Shown: positions 45,640 through 56,639 of the stretch, one piece after another
Position numbering within the stretch: position 1 is the stretch's first letter
Layout of the letters: each line of letters opens with the position of its first letter
Assembly: GCA_963693315.1 (NCBI GenBank)
Contig: OY856188.1
Coordinates: 150,066,224-150,130,223 of the forward strand
Origin: Diogma glabrata
Taxonomy: Eukaryota > Arthropoda > Insecta > Diptera > Cylindrotomidae
Direction: 5' to 3'
Length of the DNA stretch: 64,000 bases
The notes under the pieces: model-generated
What the model was told of the DNA's origin: nothing
Seen by the model: only the letters and a program-made list of their open reading frames with translations
Database searches by the model: none
Made by a program: the position numbers and the translations under genes

Positions 45640-46490
45640 TTATGTTTATTATTTTTGTTAGAGTAATTAATACATGAAACAAGGTGGGATAGTAAATTTA
45701 ATTTACATATTAAAAAATATTCTACAATCAACCTACTCTAGTATATATTTTGAAAGAAACCCACTTTTTCGCAAAACTGTATATGAAAATAAACAGTATA
45801 AGTAAACGTTTAAAAATTAAGTCATAAGTACTTTATTAAAATTTAATATTCTTTTTTAATAAAATGTGCTGTGCAGTAGGCATTACAAGATGTGTCTCAA
45901 CAACACAAAAACATTTCAAGACCTAGGTCCCACAGCAACATGCGTTTTGAGGTGTTGATGGACGCAAATGTTTTTTTTACTTTTATCACATTTTCTTAGA
46001 CAATGGATACGATAAATCCTAACTCATATAAAATATGACATGGCCAATATATTAGAGAAATCAAAAATTGTTTAAAACAGTTTTTTTTGGTTTTTTGTGT
46101 TTTTTTGTTTGTTTTATTTTGTGTTTTTAATATGTTTTTTATTCGCCTATATATTAAAGTGTTACTTTATTACTGTGATTTGCGGCTTTAAAGTATTACT
46201 TTTCAACTATTTATTTTGTCGTCATAGCTACGTCCAAAAAAGTAAAAAGCATTTGTATTTGTTTAAATTCTATGAAAAATAATTTTTTTTATCAAAGCAA
46301 CCCGCAAATTCAAAATTTCATTATCCAATTAAAATAGTTGTTATCATTTGTTGTCATAGAATTTGGAAAAAATAATAAATATTTTTTCAAAGGTTGCTTG
46401 ATCCACATATTTTTATTTTAAAATTTTTGAAAATTTATAATTTAAATTTAGAATAAACAACTTTTCTTAAAATATTTTGCTTGCGGCGAA
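45640..46490. other. AT-rich stretch without supported gene
   Basis: No element or gene recognised. A 61-codon frame at 46097-46282 is a low-complexity artefact of a T-rich run. Confidence 0.4.
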
Positions 46491-46496
46491 TAAAAA

Positions 46497-46626
46497 ATAG
46501 TATATGATGCACGGACGTAAGCTATTTTGGACTTAATGTGGGTGCAAATCTCGGCTAGCGCCTCGATTTGCAAACTCCACATCCGTCCAAAATCTTTAGC
46601 TTTACGTCCTAGCATCATAATGTACT
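46497..46626. repeat. Palindrome, arms about 55 bp
   Basis: AGTATATGATGC.ACGGACGTAAGCT..ATTTTGGAC pairs with GTCCAAAAT..AGCTTTACGTCC..GCATCATAATGTACT, and inside it TGCAAATC pairs with GATTTGCA around TCGGCTAGCGCCTC. Extrudable cruciform; element type unknown. Confidence 0.8.
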
Positions 46627-47012
46627 ATTATGCTACGAAGATTCGTTTTATTTTGTTTTAAATGAAAATATGTAATTCGAATTTAAAAACCTCAAAGAAA
46701 ATAGTTGTCTTACATATTCTTAGATTGATAAAGTTTCTCTGAATATTTTCCTGATTTTCATAATTCTCTAGATTATTTGAAGATACTCTATGTGTCCAAA
46801 TATTCTCCAGATTCTTTGAAAATTCTCAAATTATTCGGTAAGATTCTCAAGATTTTGTGGCGATTTTTAAGAATCACGCAGTGTTGCAAAACGAAAAAAA
46901 AAATCGTAACGTTATGCGTTTCGTTTTTATAACAGTATATTTATTTTTTCGGTACGTTTTTTCGTTATGAAACAGAAAAATATTATATTTTATTATGTTA
47001 TAACGTTATAAT

Positions 47013-47097
47013 TACGTTATTTTAAAATTAAATGTAATGTTTAACAGATTAGTTTTAAACATTACAATTTAATTTTAAAATAACGTAACTATAAAAT
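47013..47097. repeat. Hairpin inside the hAT element
   Basis: ACGTTATTTTAAAATTAAAT...TGTTTA pairs with its complement over about 30 bp with a loop of about 18 bp (around CAGATTAG). Confidence 0.8.
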
Positions 47098-47421
47098 TTG
47101 ACGCATTTCAAATTCTTTAATTTTAATAACGACACCTTTTATTATTCACTATTGTTATATATAAAAAACAATTAAAAAAACAATAATTTTAAAATTTTTA
47201 AGTATATATATTTTTTATAATTCACACTACTATAGTTTTGATCTCGTGGAGATCATCGACGGGCGTAGATATGTAACTAAAGTAATTAAAATTAAAGAAT
47301 TATACAATTGATTATCCACGTCACTCCGACGAATATTTTGAAATCATTTCATATTAAAAATAATTAATTTTTACAAAAACTAAGCAATCTTATCAGGAGT
47401 TTTCACAAATCTGATAGTTTG

Positions 47422-50090
47422 TTAGGGTTCCGTACTTTAAAAAAGTAAAAACGGTACCCTATTGGTGAGACTTCGGTGTCCGTCCGAATTTCTACATAAT
47501 CAATTTACTCACAAACTATAAGTGCTATCAACTTGAAATTTTCTACAGTTTTTAAACGTGTTTTTCCACGCCTACTGATAACAAAAAAATTCAAATATTT
47601 GTTTTAATCTATATTTTATGAACATAGATAAGGAGATAGTAAAACAAAAGTTTTTTGTAAGGAATCGAGTTTGGTCTAGAAAAATCGAGAAAGTTCAAAA
47701 TATTTCAAAAAAAAATTTCAATGATTTTTCGACTGCTTAGTTTTTTTGATATTGCCATAAACGGGTATTGTCTTTCCTGTCCCCCCCCTTTAACTTCGAA
47801 CATTAGAAAAGAAAAAATTTGAAAAAATTCATGGTTATGGTCAATGTTGTAAAGATTGAATCAAACTATAGCGGTCGGGTCATCATTTCAAATGCGATTC
47901 CGAGGGGGTTGAGAGTGGAAATTTTGAAAAAAAATTATTTTTGACCTCAGTGAGTGGGGTGTCATATGAAAGGTGATTTTTTTTCTAGTCCAAGCCAATT
48001 TTTTTTGCAATTTTTAAAAGCGCAGTTTTTGAGTTATGTTAAAAAATGTGACAAAAATTTCCTGTCCCCCCCTCTTAACTTCGAACATTACAAAAGAAAA
48101 AATTTGAAAAAATTCATAATTATGGTCAATGTTGTAAAGATTGAATCAAAACTATAACAGTCGGCTCATCATTTCAAATGTGATTCTGAGGGGGTTGAGA
48201 GTGGAAATATTGAAGAAAAATTATTTATGACCTTGTTGAGTGGGGTGTCATATGAAAGGTGATTTTTTTTCAAGTATAAATCAATTTTTTTTGCAATTTT
48301 CAAAAGCGAAGTTTTTGAGTTATGTTAAAAAATGTGACAAAAATTTCCTGTCCCCCCCTCTTAACTTCGAACTTTACAAAAGAAAAAATTTGAAAAAATT
48401 CATGGTTATGGAAAATGTTGTAAAGATTGAATGAAAACTATAGCGGTCAGCTCATCATTTCAAATGTTATCTTGAGGGGGTTGAGGGTGGAAATTTTGAA
48501 AAAAAAATATTTTTGACCACGTCGATTGGGGTGTCATATGAAAGATTGATTTTTTTCTAGTCCAAAACAATTTTTTATGTAATTTTAAAAAGCGCAGTTT
48601 TTGAGTTATGTAAAAAAATGTGAAAAAAATTTCCTGTCCCCCCCCCTTAACTTCGAACATTACAAAAGAAAAAATTTGGAAAAATTCATGGTTATGGGAA
48701 ATGTTGTAAAGATTGAATGAAAACTATAGCGGTTGGCTCATCATTTCTAATGTTATTTTGATGGGGTTGAGGGTGGAAATTTTGAAAAAAAATTATTTTT
48801 GACCTTGTTGAGTGGGGTATCATATGAAAGGTTGATTTTGTTCTAGTCCAAAACAATTTTTTATGTAATTTTCAAAAGCGCAGTTTTTGAGTTATATTAA
48901 AAAATGTGAAAAAAAATTCCTGTCCTCCCCCTTAACTTCGAACATTACAAAAGAAAAATATTTGAAAATATTCATGGTTATGGGCAATGTTGTAAAGATT
49001 GAATGAAAACTATAGCGGTCGGATCATCATTTCAAATGTTATTTTGAGGGGGTTGAGAGTGGAAATTTTGACAAAAAATAATTTTTGACCCCCACTCGGC
49101 ATATGAAAGGTGAATTTTTTTCTAGTCCAAAACAATTTTTTTGTAGTTTTCGTTTTTTCGGTTTTGATTCATTTGATTAAAATTCTAAAATTGTGTTTTG
49201 TGAAGGACTATTCACGTAAAATAATCGTAGAAGAGGATAAATTTTACTACGTTGTAGGAAATGTATATTATAGTAAATATTGAGTGAAACGAAGTAAAGA
49301 AATGAACAAACAAGATCAGATTAGATCAACACAGTTTAACAAGTCAGATGAACTAAGCTTCAGGCGAAAGGCGTTAGGTTGAAAAATTATGCAATAACAT
49401 ACCAGATACCTGTTTGCTATTCGATAGATTATCATTTAATATGGTTGCATTGCAAATGTTCTCTGTGAAGTTGATCACTAATTACAAACATTTTTGAAAT
49501 TTTTGAACTATTGAACTACTGTTGAACTAGAAAATTGTTACAGTCAAGTTAATCGAGGTTGGGGATCTGTTCTTTTCGTTAAGTCTGATACAGTACCACC
49601 AATGCAGAAAAATAGTAGCCACCATCACTTTGAGTTTAGCTCTGCTGGCAGTCATTGTGAATGTTCAACTAGCTGAAGTACAAATCCTGTTGGTATACTA
49701 TACCGATCTCCCCAATGTTCAGTAGACAAATCACTCGACTGTGTTAACAATGCACTCGTTGGAAATAATTTGACGACACTTTTTCTCCGTTTTTTCCGTT
49801 GGTTTCAATAAAAATCCTCAAAACTGGCTCCCAAACTATTTTCTACAAAAAAATTTACAAAAAAAAATTCATGAACCAACAACAGTTGAGGCTACCACAA
49901 TTGATAATGTATTTTCCAATATAAATAATTTAGAAGCTGGCGTTATTGAAGCTTTCTTTAGCCACCATAAACAGCTTTGGGTAAGATTCAACCCAACTTG
50001 AAACTATACTTACAAAAACTGTTTTTTTCTCATATTATATACACGGAACCCTCAGCGAGCGAATTATATTCGCACTTGCCTGACTTTTTT
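47422..50090 (+). mobile_element. GGGTTCCG-family element with about 285-bp internal array
   Basis: Begins TTAGGGTTCCGTAC...ACGGTACCCTATTGGTGAG, like 31914, and ends ACGGAACCCTCAGCGAGCGA with the hairpin GCGAATTATATTCGC (50059-50073), then ACTTGCCTGAC and T-run. The tandem units (GTGGGGTGTCATATGAAAGG at about 47955, 48240, 48528, 48812, 49090) differ in sequence from the 32-kb array except for the GGGGTGTCAT.TGAAAG and GCAGTTTTTGAGTTAT blocks. A LINE endonuclease fragment lies between the array and the 3' end. Nested in the hAT element. Confidence 0.8.
49540..50010 (+). pseudogene. LINE endonuclease fragment inside the GGGTTCCG element
   Basis: Plus-strand codons: RGWGSVLFVKSDTVPP (49552-49600), PVGILYRSPQCSVDKSLDCV (about 49688-49745), then, two frames on, NPQNWLPNYFLQKNLQKKIH, EPTTVEATTIDNVFSNINNL and EAGVIEAFFSHHKQLW (about 49810-49980). 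The order and words (ILYRSP, EPT.V....IDNVFSNI, ..SDHKA.W) are those of the C-terminal half of a Jockey-group endonuclease. The catalytic SDH is SHH and the GDFN block is destroyed. No RT follows. Confidence 0.65.
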
Positions 50091-50246
50091 ATAACTATTA
50101 GAGTAGCTTTTAATAGATCTTCAGATTGATTTCTCGGCCAGCATAAAAATATTCTTTCTTAAAATTATTCAAAACACCTGTGATGCAAAACGGCTACTAC
50201 AGACTTGAAATTATTTAAAATAAACTTAAAATTGTACAAAATTTTA

Positions 50247-50778
50247 TGCCCGATTTATAGTCGGTAACTTTAACTTAACGTTAACTTAACGTAAAGTACA
50301 AATGTATGAAAATGCACTAGAGCATTTATAGTCGTTAACGCAAACTTAACGTAAAGTTCATTTCATTCTATCTTAAAGATTTTGTTAAGGATTTGTTGAC
50401 GTTTGGTATAAAAACTGAAGAAAAGTAATATTTAATTGCAAGTGTCCATAAAAATAAAATTTTATTTTTTAAAAAATGCAAAGGATATAAAAAGAGCGAC
50501 TTTAAAGCCAAATATTAGCAGAAAATTAATATGAAAATAAATTTTTTTATTTTTAAATTTTGTATCAATTATTTTAAATTTTGATTTTAAAAACAGTTTA
50601 TTACTTTTAAAGAATTGATTGATTTGTAACATTGATTACAAAACCATAATTAATATCAGATCAAACGTCAATGAATACGTAATTTCTTACCGACTATAAA
50701 TCAAAATTTTTAGATGTCTTAAGTTAGGGTTAAGTTAAAGTTAACGTTAAGTTAACGTTACCGACTATAAATCGGGCA
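50247..50778. mobile_element. TTA-target MITE (PIF/Harbinger-like)
   Basis: 532 bp with terminal inverted repeats TGCCCGATTTATAGTCGGTA (about 45 bp in all, continuing with TTAACTTAACG words) and a 3-bp duplication TTA on both sides (50244-50246, 50779-50781). A TTA duplication with TIRs of this kind suggests PIF/Harbinger. No coding capacity. Nested in the hAT element. Confidence 0.82.
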
Positions 50779-51468
50779 TTAGAACTACCAAAATCTGTAG
50801 TTTAAGCGTCCGCAAAAATTGATAAAGAGCAGATAAGTTGGATTTTATTCAACCGGTTTTTGTGTTTTGATTTTCATATACATAATTATAAAAAAAGTCA
50901 CCCGAAAAACGAAATAAAATATTGAGTTATCGTTACGTTTTACGTTATTGTAACGTAGTTTAATTTTTAAAACGTTATGAACGTAATTATTACTAATAAC
51001 GCTATTTCATTTCGTTATTCCGTTTTTGCGTTACGTTACGAGTAACGTTTTGCAACACTGGAATCACGTTTAAAATTCTCAAGATTTCATGGATATCCTC
51101 AGTAGCAACTCAAATATTTAGTTGCTGCAAGATGCCTTAAAGTAGTTTATCCCTAAATCTAATGGCATGTTTGTCTTGATTAGCTAACGTTAACTGCAGA
51201 AATTTGAATTATAACAACTCTGCAAACTACGCACCCACCTATCTCAACTTGAAAAGATTATAGAAAACTGTCAATTCGATTAAATAAAGAAATTGAGTTT
51301 CTGGCGATTATATATTACGGATTATCATATTGATATCATCCTTATAAGAATATTAGCTGTGGTGGATATAAGGTGTAAATATACCTTTAACAAAAGATCT
51401 ATCGAAAACTGCAACAAGATTTTGAATTTGAGAGCAATATATTTTTATTTCTATTTAAAATATAAAAT

Positions 51469-52110
51469 TCAAAAATAATTATCGTCATCATCGGTTTCAT
51501 AAGAAACTAGATTGCAAGCTTTTTTCGTAACCAATTGGTTTTGGAGCTTCGTATGTACCAAGCCAAATTTAGAGAAGACGCGCTCAATTCCGGCTGTCGT
51601 TGAGATTGTTCCCAAAATACCAATAACTATTTCAGAAATTAGTCCAAATAAATCAAAATCTAAAGAAGAGGCATTGACCTGATTCAGAGTCAGATAATTT
51701 TCTACAAAAATCCTTCGTGAAAAGTATTGCACGAAAGTGAGTTTATTTTTCACATAATTTAAAAAAAGTGGGAAATTTTAGTATAAGTAACAAATTTTTT
51801 TTCGATAAGAGTGATGCCACATTTATATTCTTCGTTTTCTAAAACAATGAAATTTCTATTAAGAAGTGCATTCAGACATATAGCAACACAGCGAAGCAAT
51901 GTAACGGTGTCAAAGATGCTGAATATGTGTGTTGAATTTGGTTTTTTGCATTACAATTGATGGCCAAAAATAAAATCTAAATCATGTCGTAACTGTTTCC
52001 AAATTTTATCTTATGCCCTTATGCTGCGCTCATTTGTCCAAAGCATTTGCAACTGGTTGAAGAATTTGAGTTCCTCAGCCTCCTTCAGCCAGTTGAAACT
52101 AGTGGTGAAG
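51469..52110 (-). pseudogene. hAT transposase C-terminal remnant
   Basis: The minus-strand frame 51469-51753 contains TISTTAGIERVFSKFGLVHT followed by KLQNQLVTKKACNLV, the hAT C-terminal dimerisation motif ('ASSA.IERVFS..G.V.SK.RNRL...KA..L'). Upstream on the same strand (51780-52105) broken pieces SFNWLKEAEELKFFNQLQ and RHDLDFIFGHQL fit the region before it. Catalytic parts are absent. It does not lie inside the nearby hAT element (46879-51060), whose right end is at 51060, so it belongs to another insertion. Confidence 0.8.
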
Positions 52111-52854
52111 TAAAAATCTTATATATGTAGTTGGTTAACTTCATCATAATTTCTGGAAATAAAGTGTTCTATTTTCAGAACAGTTGTGTACTTTTATAAA
52201 TTAAACACACTAAATTCATTGCTAAATGTTATAAAATTATTCATTGCTAAATGTTACTTAAAAAGTTAATGGAATTAGACTATTGATAATCTTCACTTAA
52301 AAAGTCTATTAAATGTAAGTAAATGGTATAATTTTTATATTTATTGTTACCATAATGACATCACTTTTCAACCATTTAAATGAATAAAATTCATAACAAA
52401 ATGCAATAAACATTTTATTTGTAAATAAACTCCAACACCTCTTCCTACTCGTACATATTCATTAAAATATTAAATACAATAAACATTCTATATAATGTTA
52501 CTTGCATCTGTACCAAGACGCAAATTCTAGAAAATTAGATCATCATACCCATTATATAGTGCAGACTGCAGACACACATAATATACAGGACGTAACAAAA
52601 AACCATGGTTACAATAATTTAAGACTACTAAAAAATCAAAAAATGAATGTTATAAGAAGGCAAAAATTGTGAATTAAGATGAAAACTGGACAACATACCG
52701 TGTATGAAAATACAAACAAAATCTAAGAATTAAGAAATGAAAATGCATAATATGACCAAAATTAAATAACGGATAATAAAAATAGTCTCCAAGTACTCAA
52801 ATCAAATCATTTTATATTGTAAAGAACAAGATTTTTTTTTAAAAATATGGGTGA
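52111..52854. other. AT-rich stretch without supported gene
   Basis: No gene or element end recognised. Confidence 0.4.
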
Positions 52855-53145
52855 ATATAAAAACATTCGTTTATTGGATGTCACAGTTTCAAATGATCTA
52901 CTCTGGAACGATCATGTAATGACGATGAAAAAAGCGCGTCTAAAAAACTCGGCTTCCTAAATAGATGCAAAAAATTTTCACTCCATACCAAATCCACAGA
53001 GGTTTAAGAAAACGTTCATCAACACCTTAAAACGCAAATTGTTATGGGACCTTGGTCTGGACCTAGGTTTTAAAAGGTATTTATGTGTTGTTGTGACACA
53101 TATTCTAAGCCCTATAACACAACACTTTTTATTTAAAAAAAAAAA
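52855..53145 (+). pseudogene. Jockey-type LINE 3' fragment (RT C-terminus and tail)
   Basis: RLLDVTVSNDLLWNDHVMTM and KLGFLNRCKKF-like codons (about 52868-52980) correspond to the block downstream of the RT core seen at 26285. A deletion then joins directly to the tail phrase TTCATCAACACCTTAAAACG ... TGTGTTGTTGTGACACATAT (53011-53105). It ends in an A-run near 53140. Confidence 0.75.
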
Positions 53146-53252
53146 AGAAGGCAGTGTTAAGGACTGCCGATAGAAGTGAAAACTTAAATATGTGAAATAG
53201 CTGTGTTTTTTTGTATCTTCCAATTATTGTAGCATCGCAAATTAAAATTTCT

Positions 53253-56200
53253 TTTTTTTTTTTTTTTTTTAAAGGCGTTCATGCTCCATGTAGGAGCGTT
53301 GCCAGGTTAATCAGCTTTGAATATTCACCACGGTCATTCGCAACAGCGACATAATTACCATGGCAGCCGATTTTTTTAAGGTCGTTTATTACGTCAGTCT
53401 CCCATTGTAGTCGTGGTCTACCTCGCGGTCTACCACTCCCTGGGGTACTAACGTACATTTTTCTAATCATTCCAGACTGTGAATCGGCTCGTAGAACATG
53501 CCCAAACCAAGCAATCCTATTAGAACGGATACAACCTATTATATCAGGACCCTCAAGAAGGTCTCTGATCTCAAAGTTATACCGGGTTCTATACTCCCCA
53601 TCGTCTGTCTTAAGTGGACCAAATATGTAGCGTAGGATCTTACGCTCAAATACAGATAAATGCGATTCGTCATTTTGTGTAAGGGTCCACGTTTGTGACC
53701 CATACATCACAACCGGTCTAATCAATGTCTTGTATAACTTGAGCTTGGTGTTAGTTGATACATACGGTGATCCAAGGAGAGGTTTAATTGAGTAGAAAGT
53801 TCGATTACCTGCAGCGATTCGAGCTTTAATATCTGTAAGTATGCTGTTGTTTGAGTCAAGCATTGATCCCAAATATTTAAAAGATTCAACTCCCTCAATT
53901 CGTTCATCGCCGCACATCAAATCTTTCTTCTCAGCCTCTCTTGAAACATTCATATGTTTGGTTTTATTGTAGTTAATTTGCAGACCAATTTTCCTAGCAC
54001 CACTCTCAAGCGACTTGAAAGTCTCACTCATAACAGCTTCACTTCGGCCGAGGATGACAACATCATCAGCGTAAGCAATCATCTGTACTGAGTTTATTGA
54101 CAAGATATTGTTATTAGTCGGTAGTTTCTTTTGACGGCACACATATTCCAAGGCTAGATTAAAAAGTATAGGAGAGACAGCATCACCTTGTCTTAAACCG
54201 GAGTCGACTTTAAAAAACTTTGATATTTCGTTCTCTACTCGTACACAGCATTGAGAGTTCTGTACTGTCATTTTGCATAGTGATACCAGTTTACCAGGAA
54301 TTCCCATCGACACCAGAGCAGACCATAGAGTCTCTCGTTCGAGAGAGTCGTAGGCCTGCCTGAAATCAATGAAAAGTTGGTGCACAGGTATGTTGAACTC
54401 TCGACACTTTTCCAAAATCATCCTTATCGAGAAAAGTGCATCGGTGGTACCTCGGCCCCGCCGGAAGCCACACTGATATTCTCCAAACAGTTGTTCAGCA
54501 AAAGGATTGATTTTGGATAGCAAAATGTAGGAAAAGATCTTATATGCTGTGCAGAGGAGAGCGATTCCTCTGTAGTTTGCACATTGTAGGCGATTACCTT
54601 TTTTAGGGATTGGTATCAGCATAGCTGTGTTCCAGTCCTGTGGCATGGTTTCAGTCCGCCAGATCATTTGAACAAGTTCAAACAATCTTAAGGACAGAGT
54701 TTCGCCACCATGTACAATCATTTCGGATGTTATATCGTCGATACCAGGTGCTTTATTGCATTTTAGTTTTGACAGCGCCGCATCGAATTCCTCTTTGGTT
54801 GGTTCGGCTACATGTACCTTTGACGCACGAATAAGCTTTGCTCGTCGCCCGACTTGTTGCTGGTCACTTAAGTTGAGAAGATTCTCAAAATAAGCGGCCC
54901 AAGTATCTAAAATATTTTTAAGGTCTACTTGTAGCTCCCCATCTTCATTTTGAATAGCAGTTGATCTAGTTTGAGGGCCCTTCTTTAAGGTTTTAACCTG
55001 TTGAAAGAAGTTACGCGATTGATGTTCCTTATTGAAGCTTTCAATCTCCTCACTCTGTCTCTTCCACCATTCTCTCTTCGCTCGTCTACATAGCTTTGTA
55101 ACGGCTTGTCTTGCCAGTTTATAGTTTTCCTTCGTGGACCTGGTGTTGCGTCCTTGTAGACACTTCAGATAGCAATCTCTTTTGTATTGAATAGCGTCAA
55201 GGCATGCTTGATCCATCCATGGCTTCTGGGAGTGGTTCTGTGGTCGTCCAAGTATTCCCTCAGCAGCGCTTAAAACAGCATCTTTGAGCAAATACCATGA
55301 CTTATCGACGTCTCCATTAATGGTTTCTGATTTCTCCAATGTTTCGGCAATATGGATTTGATATCTCTCTTCTGTTTCAGCATTCTTTAATGATGAGATG
55401 TTAAAACGTTTCCGTTGATTGAATTTTGGAATGCCTGGATTTGGGAAGTGGAACCTTATCGTTGCACATACAAGGAAGTGATCACTTCCGATGTATGCAC
55501 CTCTAAAGGATCGCACATCCCGAACGCTCGAAAAGAAACCTGCTGTTACTAGAACGTGATCAATTTGATTTCGAGTGTTTCCATTCGGTGAGACCCAAGT
55601 CTGTTTATGAATCGATCGATGCGGAAAGAACGTACTGGCAATTCTCAAATTATTTGATAATGCAAACTCAGTCATTCTCTCACCATTATCATTCGAATTC
55701 AAATGCAGGCTGTTGGGACCTACCACATTTCCATAAGAGATATCTCTTCCAACCTGTCCATTAAAGTCACCAAGAACCATAATGAAGTCGCGTGTTGGTG
55801 TTTGTTTCATAACCTCTTCCAGTGCTATGTAGAAATTATCCTTCTCGTCGACGGTCTTAGCTTCAGTAGGTGCATGCACGGCAATAAGAGAAATATTGTA
55901 ATATGTACCACGTACACGTAGGTAGCAGATCCTCTCACTGACCGGGATGAATTTCATCACGGCTTCTTGTATGCGTGCACCAACAAGAAAGCCAGTACCA
56001 AATTCTCTTCGGGAAGGATGACCACTACAATATAGAGAGTGACTATCTAAATCTTGTTTTCCGATTATCGGCTGTCTAATTTCTTGTAGAGCAATAATAT
56101 CCATCCTATACCTCTCAGCCTCTGTTTCCAGACTTATAAGAGCATCAGGAGCGCTCAGGCTGCGCACGTTCCACGTTCCGATTCGGTAGTCTGGTCCTTT

Positions 56201-56605
56201 TTCACGTCCAGGTAAAATTGTGTTTTTTTGTCCGGGTCTGTTATTCTTTTTTTGATAACCAAATTTAACATATGAGTTTTTTTCCGGGGTTAGGGTGTTA
56301 ACCTTAGGCCCAACCCAAATTGTCGTGAATGGGTCCGTTCTGCATATTAAGGTCACCAGAAACAACCTTTTTACACGTTTATATAGCGAGCCGCTTGATT
56401 CAAGACAGACGCCCGCTCCAAGCCGCCCCTGACATGGAGAACAGACGCTTGAGTCACATTGGTTTTAAGGCGCCAATTCGCCGTGATGTAGCGTCATTGA
56501 CTAAGCAGTTTTTACTCTGCTTGTCTCCAATACACCAACCTAATTCTGTCAGCATTACCCAGGCAGCACGGCGTGGACGTCGAATTTCGGATTTCGCTAC
56601 CCTAG
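53253..56605 (-). mobile_element. RTE-type non-LTR retrotransposon, coding-intact copy
   Basis: The minus-strand element ends in a 20-base poly-A (T-run 53253-53272) only a few bases after the ORF, as is usual in RTE with its very short 3' UTR. The 5' side holds a TATATAAACG box near 56375; the 5' limit is uncertain. AATCAAAATCC at about 56606 resembles AATTAAAATTTC next to the poly-A and may be a diverged target duplication. Confidence 0.85.
53279..56365 (-). CDS. RTE ORF: AP-endonuclease / reverse transcriptase, 1028 codons
   Basis: One uninterrupted frame. The endonuclease has N66 (TWNVRSL), E95 (LQEIR), D200/N202 (LGDFNGQVG), IDHVLV (268-273) and D295/H296 (SDHFLV). The RT has KCNKAPGIDDI (535-544), NYRGIALLCTAYKIF (597-611), D667 (FIDFRQAYDSL), GLRQGDAVSPILFNLALE (723-740) and D767/D768 (AYADDVVIL). 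The C-terminal part has the conserved FGHVLRAD and RGRPRLQWETDV typical of this group, often labelled endonuclease-reverse transcriptase or craniofacial-development-protein-2-like in insect annotations. No in-frame ATG precedes residue 88 (the frame opens at a TTG), so the true start is unclear: non-AUG initiation or a lost start. All catalytic residues are present; the copy could be active or very recently so. Confidence 0.9.
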   Translation of the reverse strand: MFLVTLICRTDPFTTIWVGPKVNTLTPEKNSYVKFGYQKKNNRPGQKNTILPGREKGPDYRIGTWNVRSLSAPDALISLETEAERYRMDIIALQEIRQPIIGKQDLDSHSLYCSGHPSRREFGTGFLVGARIQEAVMKFIPVSERICYLRVRGTYYNISLIAVHAPTEAKTVDEKDNFYIALEEVMKQTPTRDFIMVLGDFNGQVGRDISYGNVVGPNSLHLNSNDNGERMTEFALSNNLRIASTFFPHRSIHKQTWVSPNGNTRNQIDHVLVTAGFFSSVRDVRSFRGAYIGSDHFLVCATIRFHFPNPGIPKFNQRKRFNISSLKNAETEERYQIHIAETLEKSETINGDVDKSWYLLKDAVLSAAEGILGRPQNHSQKPWMDQACLDAIQYKRDCYLKCLQGRNTRSTKENYKLARQAVTKLCRRAKREWWKRQSEEIESFNKEHQSRNFFQQVKTLKKGPQTRSTAIQNEDGELQVDLKNILDTWAAYFENLLNLSDQQQVGRRAKLIRASKVHVAEPTKEEFDAALSKLKCNKAPGIDDITSEMIVHGGETLSLRLFELVQMIWRTETMPQDWNTAMLIPIPKKGNRLQCANYRGIALLCTAYKIFSYILLSKINPFAEQLFGEYQCGFRRGRGTTDALFSIRMILEKCREFNIPVHQLFIDFRQAYDSLERETLWSALVSMGIPGKLVSLCKMTVQNSQCCVRVENEISKFFKVDSGLRQGDAVSPILFNLALEYVCRQKKLPTNNNILSINSVQMIAYADDVVILGRSEAVMSETFKSLESGARKIGLQINYNKTKHMNVSREAEKKDLMCGDERIEGVESFKYLGSMLDSNNSILTDIKARIAAGNRTFYSIKPLLGSPYVSTNTKLKLYKTLIRPVVMYGSQTWTLTQNDESHLSVFERKILRYIFGPLKTDDGEYRTRYNFEIRDLLEGPDIIGCIRSNRIAWFGHVLRADSQSGMIRKMYVSTPGSGRPRGRPRLQWETDVINDLKKIGCHGNYVAVANDRGEYSKLINLATLLHGA

Positions 56606-56639
56606 AATCAAAATCCTTTTTATTATTTATTATTAACAA

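Larger units (their letters stand above)
46879..51060. mobile_element. hAT element with 8-bp TSD, carrying nested insertions
   Basis: Termini CAGTGTTGCAAAACG (left) and its complement CGTTTTGCAACACTG (right), flanked by a perfect 8-bp duplication GAATCACG (46871-46878, 51061-51068). Subterminal zones repeat CGTTACGTTA-type words. Without the inserts at 47422-50090 and 50247-50778 the element would be about 1.0 kb and has no transposase, so it is nonautonomous. The host sequence is a short-period repeat (TTCTCAAGATT on both flanks). Confidence 0.92.
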
